Assembly (NCBI GenBank): GCA_030641585.1
Contig: DAOWHE010000036.1
Span: 1-11,991 of the forward strand
Origin: Dehalococcoidales bacterium
GTDB taxonomy: Bacteria > Chloroflexota > Dehalococcoidia > Dehalococcoidales > ARS1013
DNA length: 11,991 nucleotides
Direction: 5' to 3'
Every line of letters begins with the position of its first letter. Within the stretch, counting starts at the first letter, position 1. Of this stretch, positions 1 to 6,187 are shown in pieces. The notes under the pieces are model-generated. The model did not search any database. It saw only the letters and a list, made by a program, of their open reading frames with translations, and was not told the origin of the DNA. The position numbers were made by a program, and so were the translations under genes.

Positions 1-123
1 CATCAGGACAGTGGCTAAGCCCGGTATCAGATTATGCTTCAGCCTAAGTTCAGCGATTTCCTGTTTTAGCTCCTCACGAATCTGTTTGGCAATTTCGGTG
101 CCACTGATAATCTGTGCCGTCAT
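1..123 (-). CDS. folD: Methylenetetrahydrofolate dehydrogenase/cyclohydrolase FolD, N-terminal fragment (runs off left edge)
   Basis: Only the first 41 codons are in the window, beginning MTAQIISGTEIAKQI and ending PGLATVLM at the edge. The opening 'G-T-E-I-A-K-Q-I-R-E-E-L' helix followed by 'P-G-L-A-T-V-L' is typical of the FolD N-terminus. FolD is a bifunctional cytosolic enzyme that interconverts methylene-, methenyl- and formyl-THF, the step after Fhs in the methyl branch of the Wood-Ljungdahl pathway. Two ATGs lie close together (129 and 123). The one at 123 is preferred because AGAGGG (131-136, minus) sits 7 nt upstream of it but only about 1 nt from the other. The gene starts 30 bp after the cooC-like stop, in the same orientation as the fhs/RACo genes, which fits one C1 operon. 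The catalytic residues are outside the window, so the call rests on the N-terminus and context. Confidence 0.8.
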   Translation of the reverse strand, partial: MTAQIISGTEIAKQIREELKQEIAELRLKHNLIPGLATVLM

Positions 124-153
124 TTTCATTCCCTCTTGGCTGGATAGATTTCC

Positions 154-915
154 TCATCCCTGGTTAAGAACCTTGGCCATTAGGTTGCCAATCGCCTGGA
201 CTGCCTTAGAGGTATCGGGCAGCTCAAGAAGTGACTTTTGTTCTAGGTCATACTGGTGTAGTTCTTCGTCTAAAGGAACGGTGGCTATTGGTTTTAGTCC
301 TAGCTCTTCAAGCTCCCTGGTAATGTGTGAGTCTATGACTTTAGGGGCGAAATTGATTATTACCGACTGTCTCTTCACCACCAGTTTAAGCTCGGAGATT
401 AGGTCTCTGATGCGAGCCACTGTTCGGATACCCTTCACCGAGTGGTCGGAGATTATCAGTAGCTCATCAATATCTTCGGTGGTTCTTCGGCTAAGGTGCT
501 CCATTCCGGCTTCATTGTCCATAACCATATAGGTGTAATTTGTCATCAGACTGTCAATAAACTTCTTAAGCACCGTGTTGGGGTAGCAGTAGCACCCGGT
601 GCCTTCGCCTCGGCCCATTGCTATAAGGTCTAGGCCGGTACTCTCAACTATGGTTTCGTTCAGTCTAACCTCCAGGTAAGCCTCCTTGGTAAGTCCTGGG
701 GGAATTTTCATTTTCTCTTCATTAAAGGAAGCGATTATTGAGCCAATGGTCTCTTTTAGGCTAAGCCCTAGGCTCTCCCCTAGGTTGGCGTTGGCATCAG
801 CGTCAACCGCTAGGATTGGTCTTGGCTTATTGTTTTTCAGGTAGCCAATTATGAGGCTGGCAATTGAGGTCTTGCCGCTACCACCCTTACCAGCTACAGC
901 AATTTTGAAGCACAA
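154..915 (-). CDS. cooC: CooC/AcsF-type nickel-insertion ATPase (MinD/ParA family), copy 1
   Basis: This 253-residue protein belongs to the MinD/SIMIBI ATPases that mature CO dehydrogenase and acetyl-CoA synthase by inserting nickel (CooC, AcsF). It has a deviant Walker A, GKGGSGKT (residues 9-16), with signature Lys10 and P-loop Lys15. A 'VDADANANL' switch I stretch follows at about 37-45. The family's CxC metal site is C108-Y-C110, and a switch II/Walker B region, DNEAGMEHLSRR, spans 133-144. The CxC pair separates CooC/AcsF from plain MinD or NifH homologues. Start is TTG at 915, supported by AAGGTGGG 8 nt upstream, which lies inside the end of the RACo-like gene; the two genes are 4 bp apart. 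It was not possible to decide between CooC (CODH) and AcsF (ACS) as the client. No CODH/ACS structural gene is visible, so the client is inferred from family. Confidence 0.82.
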   Translation of the reverse strand: MCFKIAVAGKGGSGKTSIASLIIGYLKNNKPRPILAVDADANANLGESLGLSLKETIGSIIASFNEEKMKIPPGLTKEAYLEVRLNETIVESTGLDLIAMGRGEGTGCYCYPNTVLKKFIDSLMTNYTYMVMDNEAGMEHLSRRTTEDIDELLIISDHSVKGIRTVARIRDLISELKLVVKRQSVIINFAPKVIDSHITRELEELGLKPIATVPLDEELHQYDLEQKSLLELPDTSKAVQAIGNLMAKVLNQG

Positions 916-919
916 ATTT

Positions 920-2851
920 TCAGCCCACCTTAATTTTTACTGACGAAAATTCATCAACATTGGTATGTGGTAGAAATAGAGCCGCTACATAGTTATTCAT
1001 AAAATCGGCATTCTCAGATAGTTCAAAGTTGGTCATCATTCTGGCAATCCTTTGACCATCACCGGCTAGGTCAGTAGAGAAGGAGGTTAGTCTTGCTCCC
1101 AGAAGGGAGCCGTTGCCGATAAAGATAAATTTATCTAGGGGAAGGTCTGGAAGAAGTCCAATGGTGATGGCATTCTCAATATCAATATTACTGCCGAAAG
1201 TGCCGGCGATAATTACCTGCTCTATATTAGAGCATTTAGCCCCTAGGCTTTTAATTAGTGTCTGGCAGCCGGCATACATAGCCGCCTTTGCCCGGATGAG
1301 GTTATCAATATCTATCTCGGTAAAAACAATGTCCCTGCCAATCTGAGTTTCTGGTGCCCAGGCCAGGATATACTCGTAGCCATCCTCACCCTGTCTGATT
1401 CTGCTAGTGGCTAGCTCAGTGTTGAACTTGCCATTCTGGCTGATAGCCCCGGCTCTTAGCAGTCCGGCGACGATATTTATTAGCCCTGAGCCGCAGATTC
1501 CCTTTGGCTTGGTGCCGCCGATGGTGGTGACCATCGGTTCAAAATTTGATGGACTAATGCTAAAGCCTTCAATGGCGCCGGAGGTGGCTAGCATGCCCTG
1601 TTTTATGCCGCCGCCTTCAAAGGCAGGACCGGCTGAGCAGGAGGCGGTTACCATAAAGTCGGAATTACCAATCACTATCTCACCATTGGTGCCAATATCT
1701 ATGTATAGTGTTACCGTTTTCCGCTGATATACCCCGGTTCCAAGAATGCCGGCCACTATATCGCCGCCAACATAGCTGGCTACTGAGGGCAGGGCATAGA
1801 GGTGAACATGCTCTTCTACCCCAATGCCAAGAGAGCTTGCCCTTACCGGCGGCGCAATATTAACAGTCGGCACATAAGGAGACAGCCTGATATACTTGGG
1901 GTCAAGGCCTAAAAGGAGCTGAACCATTACCGTATTGCCGGCAATGACCATATGTGAAATGTCCTTAACTTCGGTACCAGCCTGTTTGGTTAGCTCCTGA
2001 AGCAACCCGTTTATGGTCCCCACAACTGCTCGCCCGAGCTTTTTTAGACCACCCGGTTTCTGGGAGTAGGCGATACGGCTAATAACATCTTCCCCATAGC
2101 TTATTTGCCCGTTATAGTCCAGGCTTTGTGCCAGGACTTTGCCCCGGTTTAAGTCAAGTAACTGCCCGCGGACGGCAGTAGTTCCAATATCAAAGGCCAG
2201 GGAGTAGTGCCTGGCTCTGGTATCTCCAGGTTCAACATTTGTTACTGTAAGTCTTGGCTTACTATCCCGCAGGGTGGTAACAGTAACCTTCCAGTCGCCA
2301 TCACGCAGAACCCTGGCAAGCTTCTTTATTACAGTAAACTCTACCGAGACGCTAGTTAGGTCATATTGCTGTTTTAAACCTCTTAACAGTCGGGACAGGT
2401 CGCTGATATTATCCTTTAATGTTGGCGGTGGCAGCTCGAGTAAAAGCTTACTGACCGGCGGATTAAAACCCCAGCCTTTAGCTAATGCCACTGACGGTTG
2501 AATGCCAGCCACCATCGCCTTTTTCTCCCGGGCAAGAACAGCTTTTTCCAGTCTTGATGCTACCGGAATTTGAACAATCAAATCAGTTATTACTGTGCTC
2601 TGACAGGCTTGCCTGATACCGCTGGCATACTCTTCATCGGAGACCCTGGCTGTCCTGATGCTTTCTACTTCTCCTTTTTTAATCATTACCTTACAGGTGC
2701 CGCAGGTGCCAGCACCACCGCAGGAGGCATTAATATGTACCCCGGCAGCAAGGGCTGTCTCTCTAAGATTGGCACCCGGCTCCGCGATAATATCAGTATT
2801 ATCGGGCTCAAAGTGAACCCTTATTTTCGTATTTGGCGAATTCTTCGCCAT
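920..2851 (-). CDS. RACo-like ASKHA-domain ferredoxin, reductive activator of corrinoid Fe-S protein
   Basis: The 643-residue protein has an N-terminal [2Fe-2S] domain with Cys44, Cys50, Cys53 and Cys83 (CGGAGTCGTC, then QACQ). A linker and middle domain follow, then a C-terminal ASKHA ATPase domain. Phosphate motifs are seen at about 220-226 (FDIGTTA) and 384-390 (IDIGTNG), and an 'IAGTFGSNIDIENA' adenosine-side motif lies at about 548-561. This architecture and length match RACo, which uses ATP to drive one-electron reduction of inactive Co(II) corrinoid protein (CoFeSP) back to Co(I). Related proteins (RamA type) activate methylamine corrinoid proteins but usually carry C-terminal [4Fe-4S] motifs, which are absent here; that favours RACo. 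Start is ATG 2851 with AGGAG about 7 nt upstream, 30 bp after the fhs stop. Context with fhs, folD and two CooC genes supports a Wood-Ljungdahl role. The corrinoid protein partner is not in the window. Confidence 0.85.
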   Translation of the reverse strand: MAKNSPNTKIRVHFEPDNTDIIAEPGANLRETALAAGVHINASCGGAGTCGTCKVMIKKGEVESIRTARVSDEEYASGIRQACQSTVITDLIVQIPVASRLEKAVLAREKKAMVAGIQPSVALAKGWGFNPPVSKLLLELPPPTLKDNISDLSRLLRGLKQQYDLTSVSVEFTVIKKLARVLRDGDWKVTVTTLRDSKPRLTVTNVEPGDTRARHYSLAFDIGTTAVRGQLLDLNRGKVLAQSLDYNGQISYGEDVISRIAYSQKPGGLKKLGRAVVGTINGLLQELTKQAGTEVKDISHMVIAGNTVMVQLLLGLDPKYIRLSPYVPTVNIAPPVRASSLGIGVEEHVHLYALPSVASYVGGDIVAGILGTGVYQRKTVTLYIDIGTNGEIVIGNSDFMVTASCSAGPAFEGGGIKQGMLATSGAIEGFSISPSNFEPMVTTIGGTKPKGICGSGLINIVAGLLRAGAISQNGKFNTELATSRIRQGEDGYEYILAWAPETQIGRDIVFTEIDIDNLIRAKAAMYAGCQTLIKSLGAKCSNIEQVIIAGTFGSNIDIENAITIGLLPDLPLDKFIFIGNGSLLGARLTSFSTDLAGDGQRIARMMTNFELSENADFMNNYVAALFLPHTNVDEFSSVKIKVG

Positions 2852-2881
2852 CCTTTTACTCCTATGTCGCCTCGGACATGA
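2852..2881 (-). other. Short fhs-RACo intergenic spacer with small hairpin
   Basis: The 30-bp gap contains an inverted repeat, ATGTC (2864-2868) and GACAT (2875-2879), with a 6-nt loop. On the minus-strand mRNA it lies just after the fhs stop and just before the AGGAG ribosome binding site of the RACo-like gene. It has no T-tract, so it is not a terminator. It could affect translation coupling or be chance at this length. Confidence 0.25.
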
Positions 2882-4663
2882 TTAGAATAAACCCTTGACC
2901 TTTCCTGTTTCCACGTCCACGTCTATCCTTCTGAAAGCCGGACTGGACGAGGTTCCCGGCATAAGTTTAATACTACCGGCCACCGGTACGTTAAAACCGG
3001 CGCCGCTATAGGTTAAGATGTCGTTAATCGGTAGTGTCCATCCCTTGGGGCGGCCCTTTAAGCTGGGGTCATGAGATAGGCTCAGGTGGGTCTTTACCAT
3101 GCAGGTGGCCAGATTCTGTAAGTTTGGGTCTTTCTCTATCCGTTCAGCTTTAGCCAGGGCTTCCGGTGAGTAGCTGACACCATCGGCGCCATAGACCTCC
3201 CGGGCGATGGTCTCAATCCGCTGACGTAGTGGGACATCGTCCTTATAGAGTAACCTGAAGTCTACATTGTCCTGGCAGGCGTCAATGACGGCATCAGCCA
3301 GCTCCAGAGCACCGGCGCCTCCTTTGAGCCAGTGCTCGGAGACAGCCGCTCTGGCACCAGCCGCCTCAGCTGCTCTTTTAACTAGGGCTATCTCGTTTTT
3401 GGTATCAGTATGGAAGCTATTGACGCAGACCACCGGGTTTATACCTGACTTTTTCACCGTTTCAATGTGGGCAACAAGGTTGGTGCATCCCTTCTCCACT
3501 AGCTCAAGATTCTCAACAGTATAAGCATCATCCAGTGGTTTGCCGGGGACGACCTTGGGCCCACCGCCGTGCATCTTAAGCGCCCTGACAGTAGCCACAA
3601 TAACAGCACAGTTCGGGATTAAGCCGCTTAAGCGGCATTTTATGTTCCAGAACTTCTCAAAGCCAATATCAGCGCCGAAACCGCTCTCGGTAACATGGTA
3701 ATCCGAGAGCTTTAGCGCCACCTGGTCGGCAACAATGGAGGACTGACCAACAGCTATATTGGCAAAGGGGCCGGCGTGAACCAGCACCGGCTGCCCCTCT
3801 AGGCTCTGGAGCATGTTGGGATTGGCTGCCTTTACCATCCAGGCAGTCATGGCGCCGTCCACCTCCAGGTCTTTGGTGGTAATTGGCTTGCCCTGCTTAT
3901 CATAGGCAACAATAATCTTTGACATTCTCTCACGCAAATCCTTGAGGCTGGTAAAGACAGAAAGTATGGCCATGACTTCGGAGCTTACTGATATAGCAAA
4001 ACCAGACCGCATCATATAGCCATCCATCTTGCCGCCAATGCCAATAACGATTTCCCGAAGGGCTTGAGCGCAAAAATCCATAATCCACTTCATCTCGACA
4101 TTTCTGGGGTCGATGTTCAAGCGTTTCAGCTTTCTCTTGGCCAGAAACTCATCGCTGTTATTAAACTCATGTTGCAGGCGAGAAGTAACGGCCACCATAG
4201 CCAAGTTGTGGGCGTTAGTAACGTTATCTATGTCACCGGTTAGCCCCAGCGAGAAAGGGGTAAGGGGAATACACTGAGAAAGACCGCCACCGGCAGCACT
4301 GCCCTTTATATTAAAGGTAGGTCCTCCCGAAGGCTGGCGAATGGCACCGGATACATTTTTGCCCCTCAGGGCAAGCCCAGGCACCAAACCCATGGTGGTG
4401 GTGCTTTTGCCTTCACCCAGTGGGGTTGGGGTGATGGCGGTGACATCAATATATTTGGCATTGGGCCTGTCTTTTAAGCGCTTCAAAACGGCAGCAAAAT
4501 CAATCTTTCCCAGGTAGTGCCCATAGGGCAAAAGTTCCTCTCCTAGAATGCCCCACTCATCGGCTATCTGCTGGACAGTTTTCATGTGTTTTTCAGCCTC
4601 TTCGGCAATTTGCCAGTCCTCCAGTTTGGTAGGGTCTAGTGAGGTAATGTCAAATTTTGCCAC
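2882..4663 (-). CDS. fhs: Formate-tetrahydrofolate ligase (divergent form)
   Basis: This cytosolic enzyme makes 10-formyl-THF from formate, ATP and THF, the entry to the methyl branch of the Wood-Ljungdahl pathway. The protein has 593 residues, about 35 more than the common 557-560 residue bacterial form. The P-loop TPLGEGKST is at 80-88, and an RQPSGGPTFNIKGSAAGGG segment at 109-127 corresponds to the family signature. GLTGDIDNVTNAHNL (140-154) corresponds to the usual FTGDIHAI...NNL region. The family motifs are recognisable but differ at several normally conserved positions: Gly-Gly-Ala-Ala becomes Gly-Ser-Ala-Ala, and GDIH becomes GDID. Start is GTG 4663, giving MAKFDITSLD, with AAAGGAGA about 10 nt upstream. 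It lies 95 bp after cooC copy 2 and 30 bp before the RACo-like gene. Assignment to fhs is strong; the subtype is inferred. Confidence 0.93.
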   Translation of the reverse strand: MAKFDITSLDPTKLEDWQIAEEAEKHMKTVQQIADEWGILGEELLPYGHYLGKIDFAAVLKRLKDRPNAKYIDVTAITPTPLGEGKSTTTMGLVPGLALRGKNVSGAIRQPSGGPTFNIKGSAAGGGLSQCIPLTPFSLGLTGDIDNVTNAHNLAMVAVTSRLQHEFNNSDEFLAKRKLKRLNIDPRNVEMKWIMDFCAQALREIVIGIGGKMDGYMMRSGFAISVSSEVMAILSVFTSLKDLRERMSKIIVAYDKQGKPITTKDLEVDGAMTAWMVKAANPNMLQSLEGQPVLVHAGPFANIAVGQSSIVADQVALKLSDYHVTESGFGADIGFEKFWNIKCRLSGLIPNCAVIVATVRALKMHGGGPKVVPGKPLDDAYTVENLELVEKGCTNLVAHIETVKKSGINPVVCVNSFHTDTKNEIALVKRAAEAAGARAAVSEHWLKGGAGALELADAVIDACQDNVDFRLLYKDDVPLRQRIETIAREVYGADGVSYSPEALAKAERIEKDPNLQNLATCMVKTHLSLSHDPSLKGRPKGWTLPINDILTYSGAGFNVPVAGSIKLMPGTSSSPAFRRIDVDVETGKVKGLF

Positions 4664-4713
4664 CCTTTGTTTTCTCCTTTCCTGCTGTTTTTTAATAGGG
4701 TTGAACCCTTTTA

Positions 4714-4743
4714 TCTATAAGCAAGAAGCAAGCTCGACTTCAA
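4714..4743 (-). promoter_or_regulatory. Possible internal promoter for fhs
   Basis: On the minus strand TTGAAG (4738-4743) and TATAGA (4714-4719) are separated by 18 bp, a sigma70-like arrangement (4/6 matches in each box). It sits in the 95-bp gap between cooC copy 2 and fhs, the longest gap in this gene run, with an expected start of transcription near 4707. A GGGTT/AACCC inverted repeat at 4698-4708 lies at that point. The same -35 hexamer and spacer length occur in front of aspS. Support is by pattern only. Confidence 0.4.
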
Positions 4744-4758
4744 ATTATTTTAATCAAT

Positions 4759-5532
4759 CTATGCCTTGGTAGCGGTCGTCAGTTTGCGGTAGATATCCCT
4801 GGCCGCTGAAGTAATATCAGGACTGGCATCAAAAAGGGGCTTATTACTAATATCGGCGTCCACCATCGTCTGGTCATAGGGGATAAAGCCGAGAAGCTCA
4901 AAGCCAGCAAGTCCGGAAGTTATAAATTCTCTCTCTTGCTGATTGTGAACCTTGTTTCCAACCACAGCAATATTTTCTAGACTGATGTCTCTGGCTAGTT
5001 TGGCGATTCTATGGGCTGTTTCCAGGCTGCCCCTACCTGGTTCTACGACCACAATTAGCTTGTCTACTGCCTTGGCTGTGCCACGGCTCAGATGTTCTAT
5101 GCCGGCCGCCATATCCAGAATGACCACTTCATTTCTGGATATAAGCAGGTGGGCCAGCAGGGCAGCCAAAAACGCATTTTCTGGGCAATAACAGCCGCCA
5201 CCCCCTTTCTTAACTGGCCCCATAACTAGAAGTCTAATTCCATTATGCTTTAGCGAATACCTATCTGGTATGTCATCAACCTTGGGATTCAGCTTAAAGT
5301 AGAGGCCTGCCTTACCCGGCTGAGTTTCTGTCCTTTCCTCTATAAGCTCCTTCATTTCAGATATAGGGGTCACCTTCTCGGCGTCGGGAAAACCGAGCGT
5401 GTCGGCTAGATTGGCATCAGGGTCGGCGTCTATAGCTATGACGCGGTAACCGGATTTACTAAATGCCTTGGCCAGGAGCGCTGCTAGTAGTGTCTTCCCT
5501 ACGCCACCTTTGCCGCTAATAGCAATCTTCAT
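4759..5532 (-). CDS. cooC: CooC-type nickel-insertion ATPase (MinD/ParA family), copy 2
   Basis: The 257-residue ATPase begins MKIAISGKGGVGKT, with the deviant Walker A at 7-14 (signature Lys8, P-loop Lys13). An 'IDADPDANLADTLG' switch I segment lies at about 34-47, and the CooC-defining CxC at C114-Y-C116 sits in a glycine-rich stretch. The switch II/Walker B segment is ILDMAAGIEHLSRGTA (138-153). It is expected to hydrolyse ATP while delivering Ni(II) to CODH or ACS in the cytosol. It is clearly paralogous to the product of 154-915 but has DPDANL in place of DANANL and DMAAGIEHL in place of DNEAGMEHL, so the two probably serve different clients or come from different subfamilies. Start is ATG 5532, which puts the P-loop at the normal distance from the N-terminus. 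Upstream there is no strong Shine-Dalgarno sequence. It is the first gene of the leftward run. Confidence 0.84.
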   Translation of the reverse strand: MKIAISGKGGVGKTLLAALLAKAFSKSGYRVIAIDADPDANLADTLGFPDAEKVTPISEMKELIEERTETQPGKAGLYFKLNPKVDDIPDRYSLKHNGIRLLVMGPVKKGGGGCYCPENAFLAALLAHLLISRNEVVILDMAAGIEHLSRGTAKAVDKLIVVVEPGRGSLETAHRIAKLARDISLENIAVVGNKVHNQQEREFITSGLAGFELLGFIPYDQTMVDADISNKPLFDASPDITSAARDIYRKLTTATKA

Positions 5533-5556
5533 AGAAGTTATTATTTCTGATATAAT
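5528..5556 (+). promoter_or_regulatory. Plus-strand extended -10 promoter toward the Fe-S protein gene
   Basis: TTCATA (5528-5533), a 17-bp spacer and TGATATAAT (extended -10 with TATAAT at 5551-5556) form a good sigma70-like promoter, with expected initiation near 5563. Its -35 box overlaps the cooC start codon (5530-5532, minus), so activity here could interfere with cooC expression. It explains how the cysteine-rich gene to the right can be transcribed. No equally clear minus-strand promoter for cooC was found in this region. Confidence 0.5.
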
Positions 5557-5584
5557 TTAAGCTAGTTTTTATAAAAGCAAAAAC

Positions 5585-5628
5585 GGACTAGTCCATACTG
5601 CCAACGCCATATTGTATCACATAGTGAT
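5585..5628. promoter_or_regulatory. Two small palindromes in the divergent intergenic region (possible operators)
   Basis: GGACTAGTCC (5585-5594) is a perfect 10-bp palindrome, and ATCAC-ATA-GTGAT (5616-5628) is a 5+3+5 inverted repeat. Both lie between the leftward cooC gene and the rightward Fe-S protein gene, downstream of the plus-strand promoter. They could be regulator binding sites, but both are short enough to occur by chance. No known operator consensus was matched. Confidence 0.25.
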
Positions 5629-5634
5629 TGCTAA

Positions 5635-6102
5635 AACCATAGGCCACAGGTAGTAAGCAGACAGTATAATATATGGCTAAATAGGCCGTCAAGCCTTGAA
5701 TCTGATGGTGGTTATTTCATCACCCTGGGGGAGGCAGAGCAGATAATAGATGCCTCAGCTAATGTAGCTCTGGGGCTTTGTAACTGCCGGCAGGTATTTC
5801 ACAACTGCAATCGTCCGATTATGACCGAGATAGTCATTGGTGCCGGCAGAGAGGTATATTCTAAGACAGAGACCAAAGGGTTTCGCCAAGTTTCCAGAGA
5901 GGAGGCTAAAGAAGTTATGCGGCAGTGTCATAGTAGAGGGATGACGCACACTGTTATGCAGTGCCAGGGGTTGTTCTATGCTATATGTAGCTGTTGTCGC
6001 TGCTGCTGTGTGCCGACCAGGCTGAAGAAGAACTATGGCATAGAGTACGCTATGGCAAGGAATAGAAATATTGTAGCCGACTTCCAAAAGCAGCGACTGT
6101 AG
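5635..6102 (+). CDS. Cysteine-rich 4Fe-4S-type protein, 5' end uncertain (no normal start codon)
   Basis: The frame is open from 5635 (after an in-frame TAA at 5632) to the TAG at 6100-6102. It reads as protein-like throughout: NRPSSLESDGGYFITLGEAE, then LGLCNCRQVFHNCNRP, IGAGREVYSKTETKGF, MQCQGLFYAICSCCRCCC and VPTRLKKNYGI. There are three cysteines near 5779-5808, single ones at 5926 and 5962, and six within eight residues at 5986-6009 (CSCCRCCC). This resembles ferredoxin-like proteins with a C-x-C...C and a C-x-C-C-x-C-C-C block, often followed by a bacterial 4Fe-4S domain that is lacking here. The only in-frame ATG is at 5821; starting there would remove the first cysteine cluster, so the true start is probably upstream. 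Possible explanations are a rare start (for example ATA 5671), a broken N-terminus or a sequencing error. Function is unknown; metal or Fe-S cluster binding is inferred. Confidence 0.6.
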   Translation, partial: NHRPQVVSRQYNIWLNRPSSLESDGGYFITLGEAEQIIDASANVALGLCNCRQVFHNCNRPIMTEIVIGAGREVYSKTETKGFRQVSREEAKEVMRQCHSRGMTHTVMQCQGLFYAICSCCRCCCVPTRLKKNYGIEYAMARNRNIVADFQKQRL

Positions 6103-6121
6103 TCCGCTTAAAAGGCGCGAT

Positions 6122-6151
6122 TTGAAGAATACAGTGCTCATAAGCTATAAT
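6122..6151 (+). promoter_or_regulatory. Promoter of the aspS-tig-clpP operon
   Basis: TTGAAG (6122-6127) and a perfect TATAAT (6146-6151) are separated by 18 bp. Transcription would begin near 6158, giving a leader of about 27 nt before the aspS start. No T-box, riboswitch or attenuator fits in so short a leader, so simple constitutive expression is the natural reading. Confidence 0.6.
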
Positions 6152-6173
6152 CATAGCTACTGTCTAATAATCT

Positions 6174-6187
6174 AGGGGGTGATTTTG
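6174..6187 (+). promoter_or_regulatory. Ribosome binding site that decides the aspS start
   Basis: AGGGGG (6174-6179) is 5 nt from TTG at 6185, a normal spacing. The in-frame GTG at 6179 overlaps the Shine-Dalgarno sequence itself and cannot use it. The TTG start also gives MLKSHSCGEL, the usual beginning of bacterial AspRS. Confidence 0.65.

Noticed and set aside
11..532. Plus-strand open frame across folD and the first cooC gene
   Set aside because: A serine-rich antisense shadow; the opposite strand holds clear FolD and CooC sequences.
4696..4712. GGGTT/AACCC inverted repeat followed by TTTT as a terminator
   Set aside because: The stem is only about 4-5 bp and the T-run is short; on the minus strand it lies at the start of the fhs leader, where a terminator is not expected.
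4718..4733. Short direct repeat AAGCAAG x2 before fhs
   Set aside because: Only two 7-bp units, overlapping a promoter spacer; too short to call a repeat element.
5665..5670. TATAAT at 5665-5670 as a second promoter
   Set aside because: There is no acceptable -35 box 16-18 bp upstream, no extended -10, and it lies within the conserved reading frame.
5821..6102. ATG at 5821 as the start of the cysteine-rich gene
   Set aside because: It would discard the protein-like segment with the first cysteine cluster (5779-5808), and no Shine-Dalgarno sequence precedes it.
5755..6141. Minus-strand open frame opposite the cysteine-rich gene
   Set aside because: Its translation has no recognisable domain, while the plus strand carries a cysteine-motif protein over the same bases.
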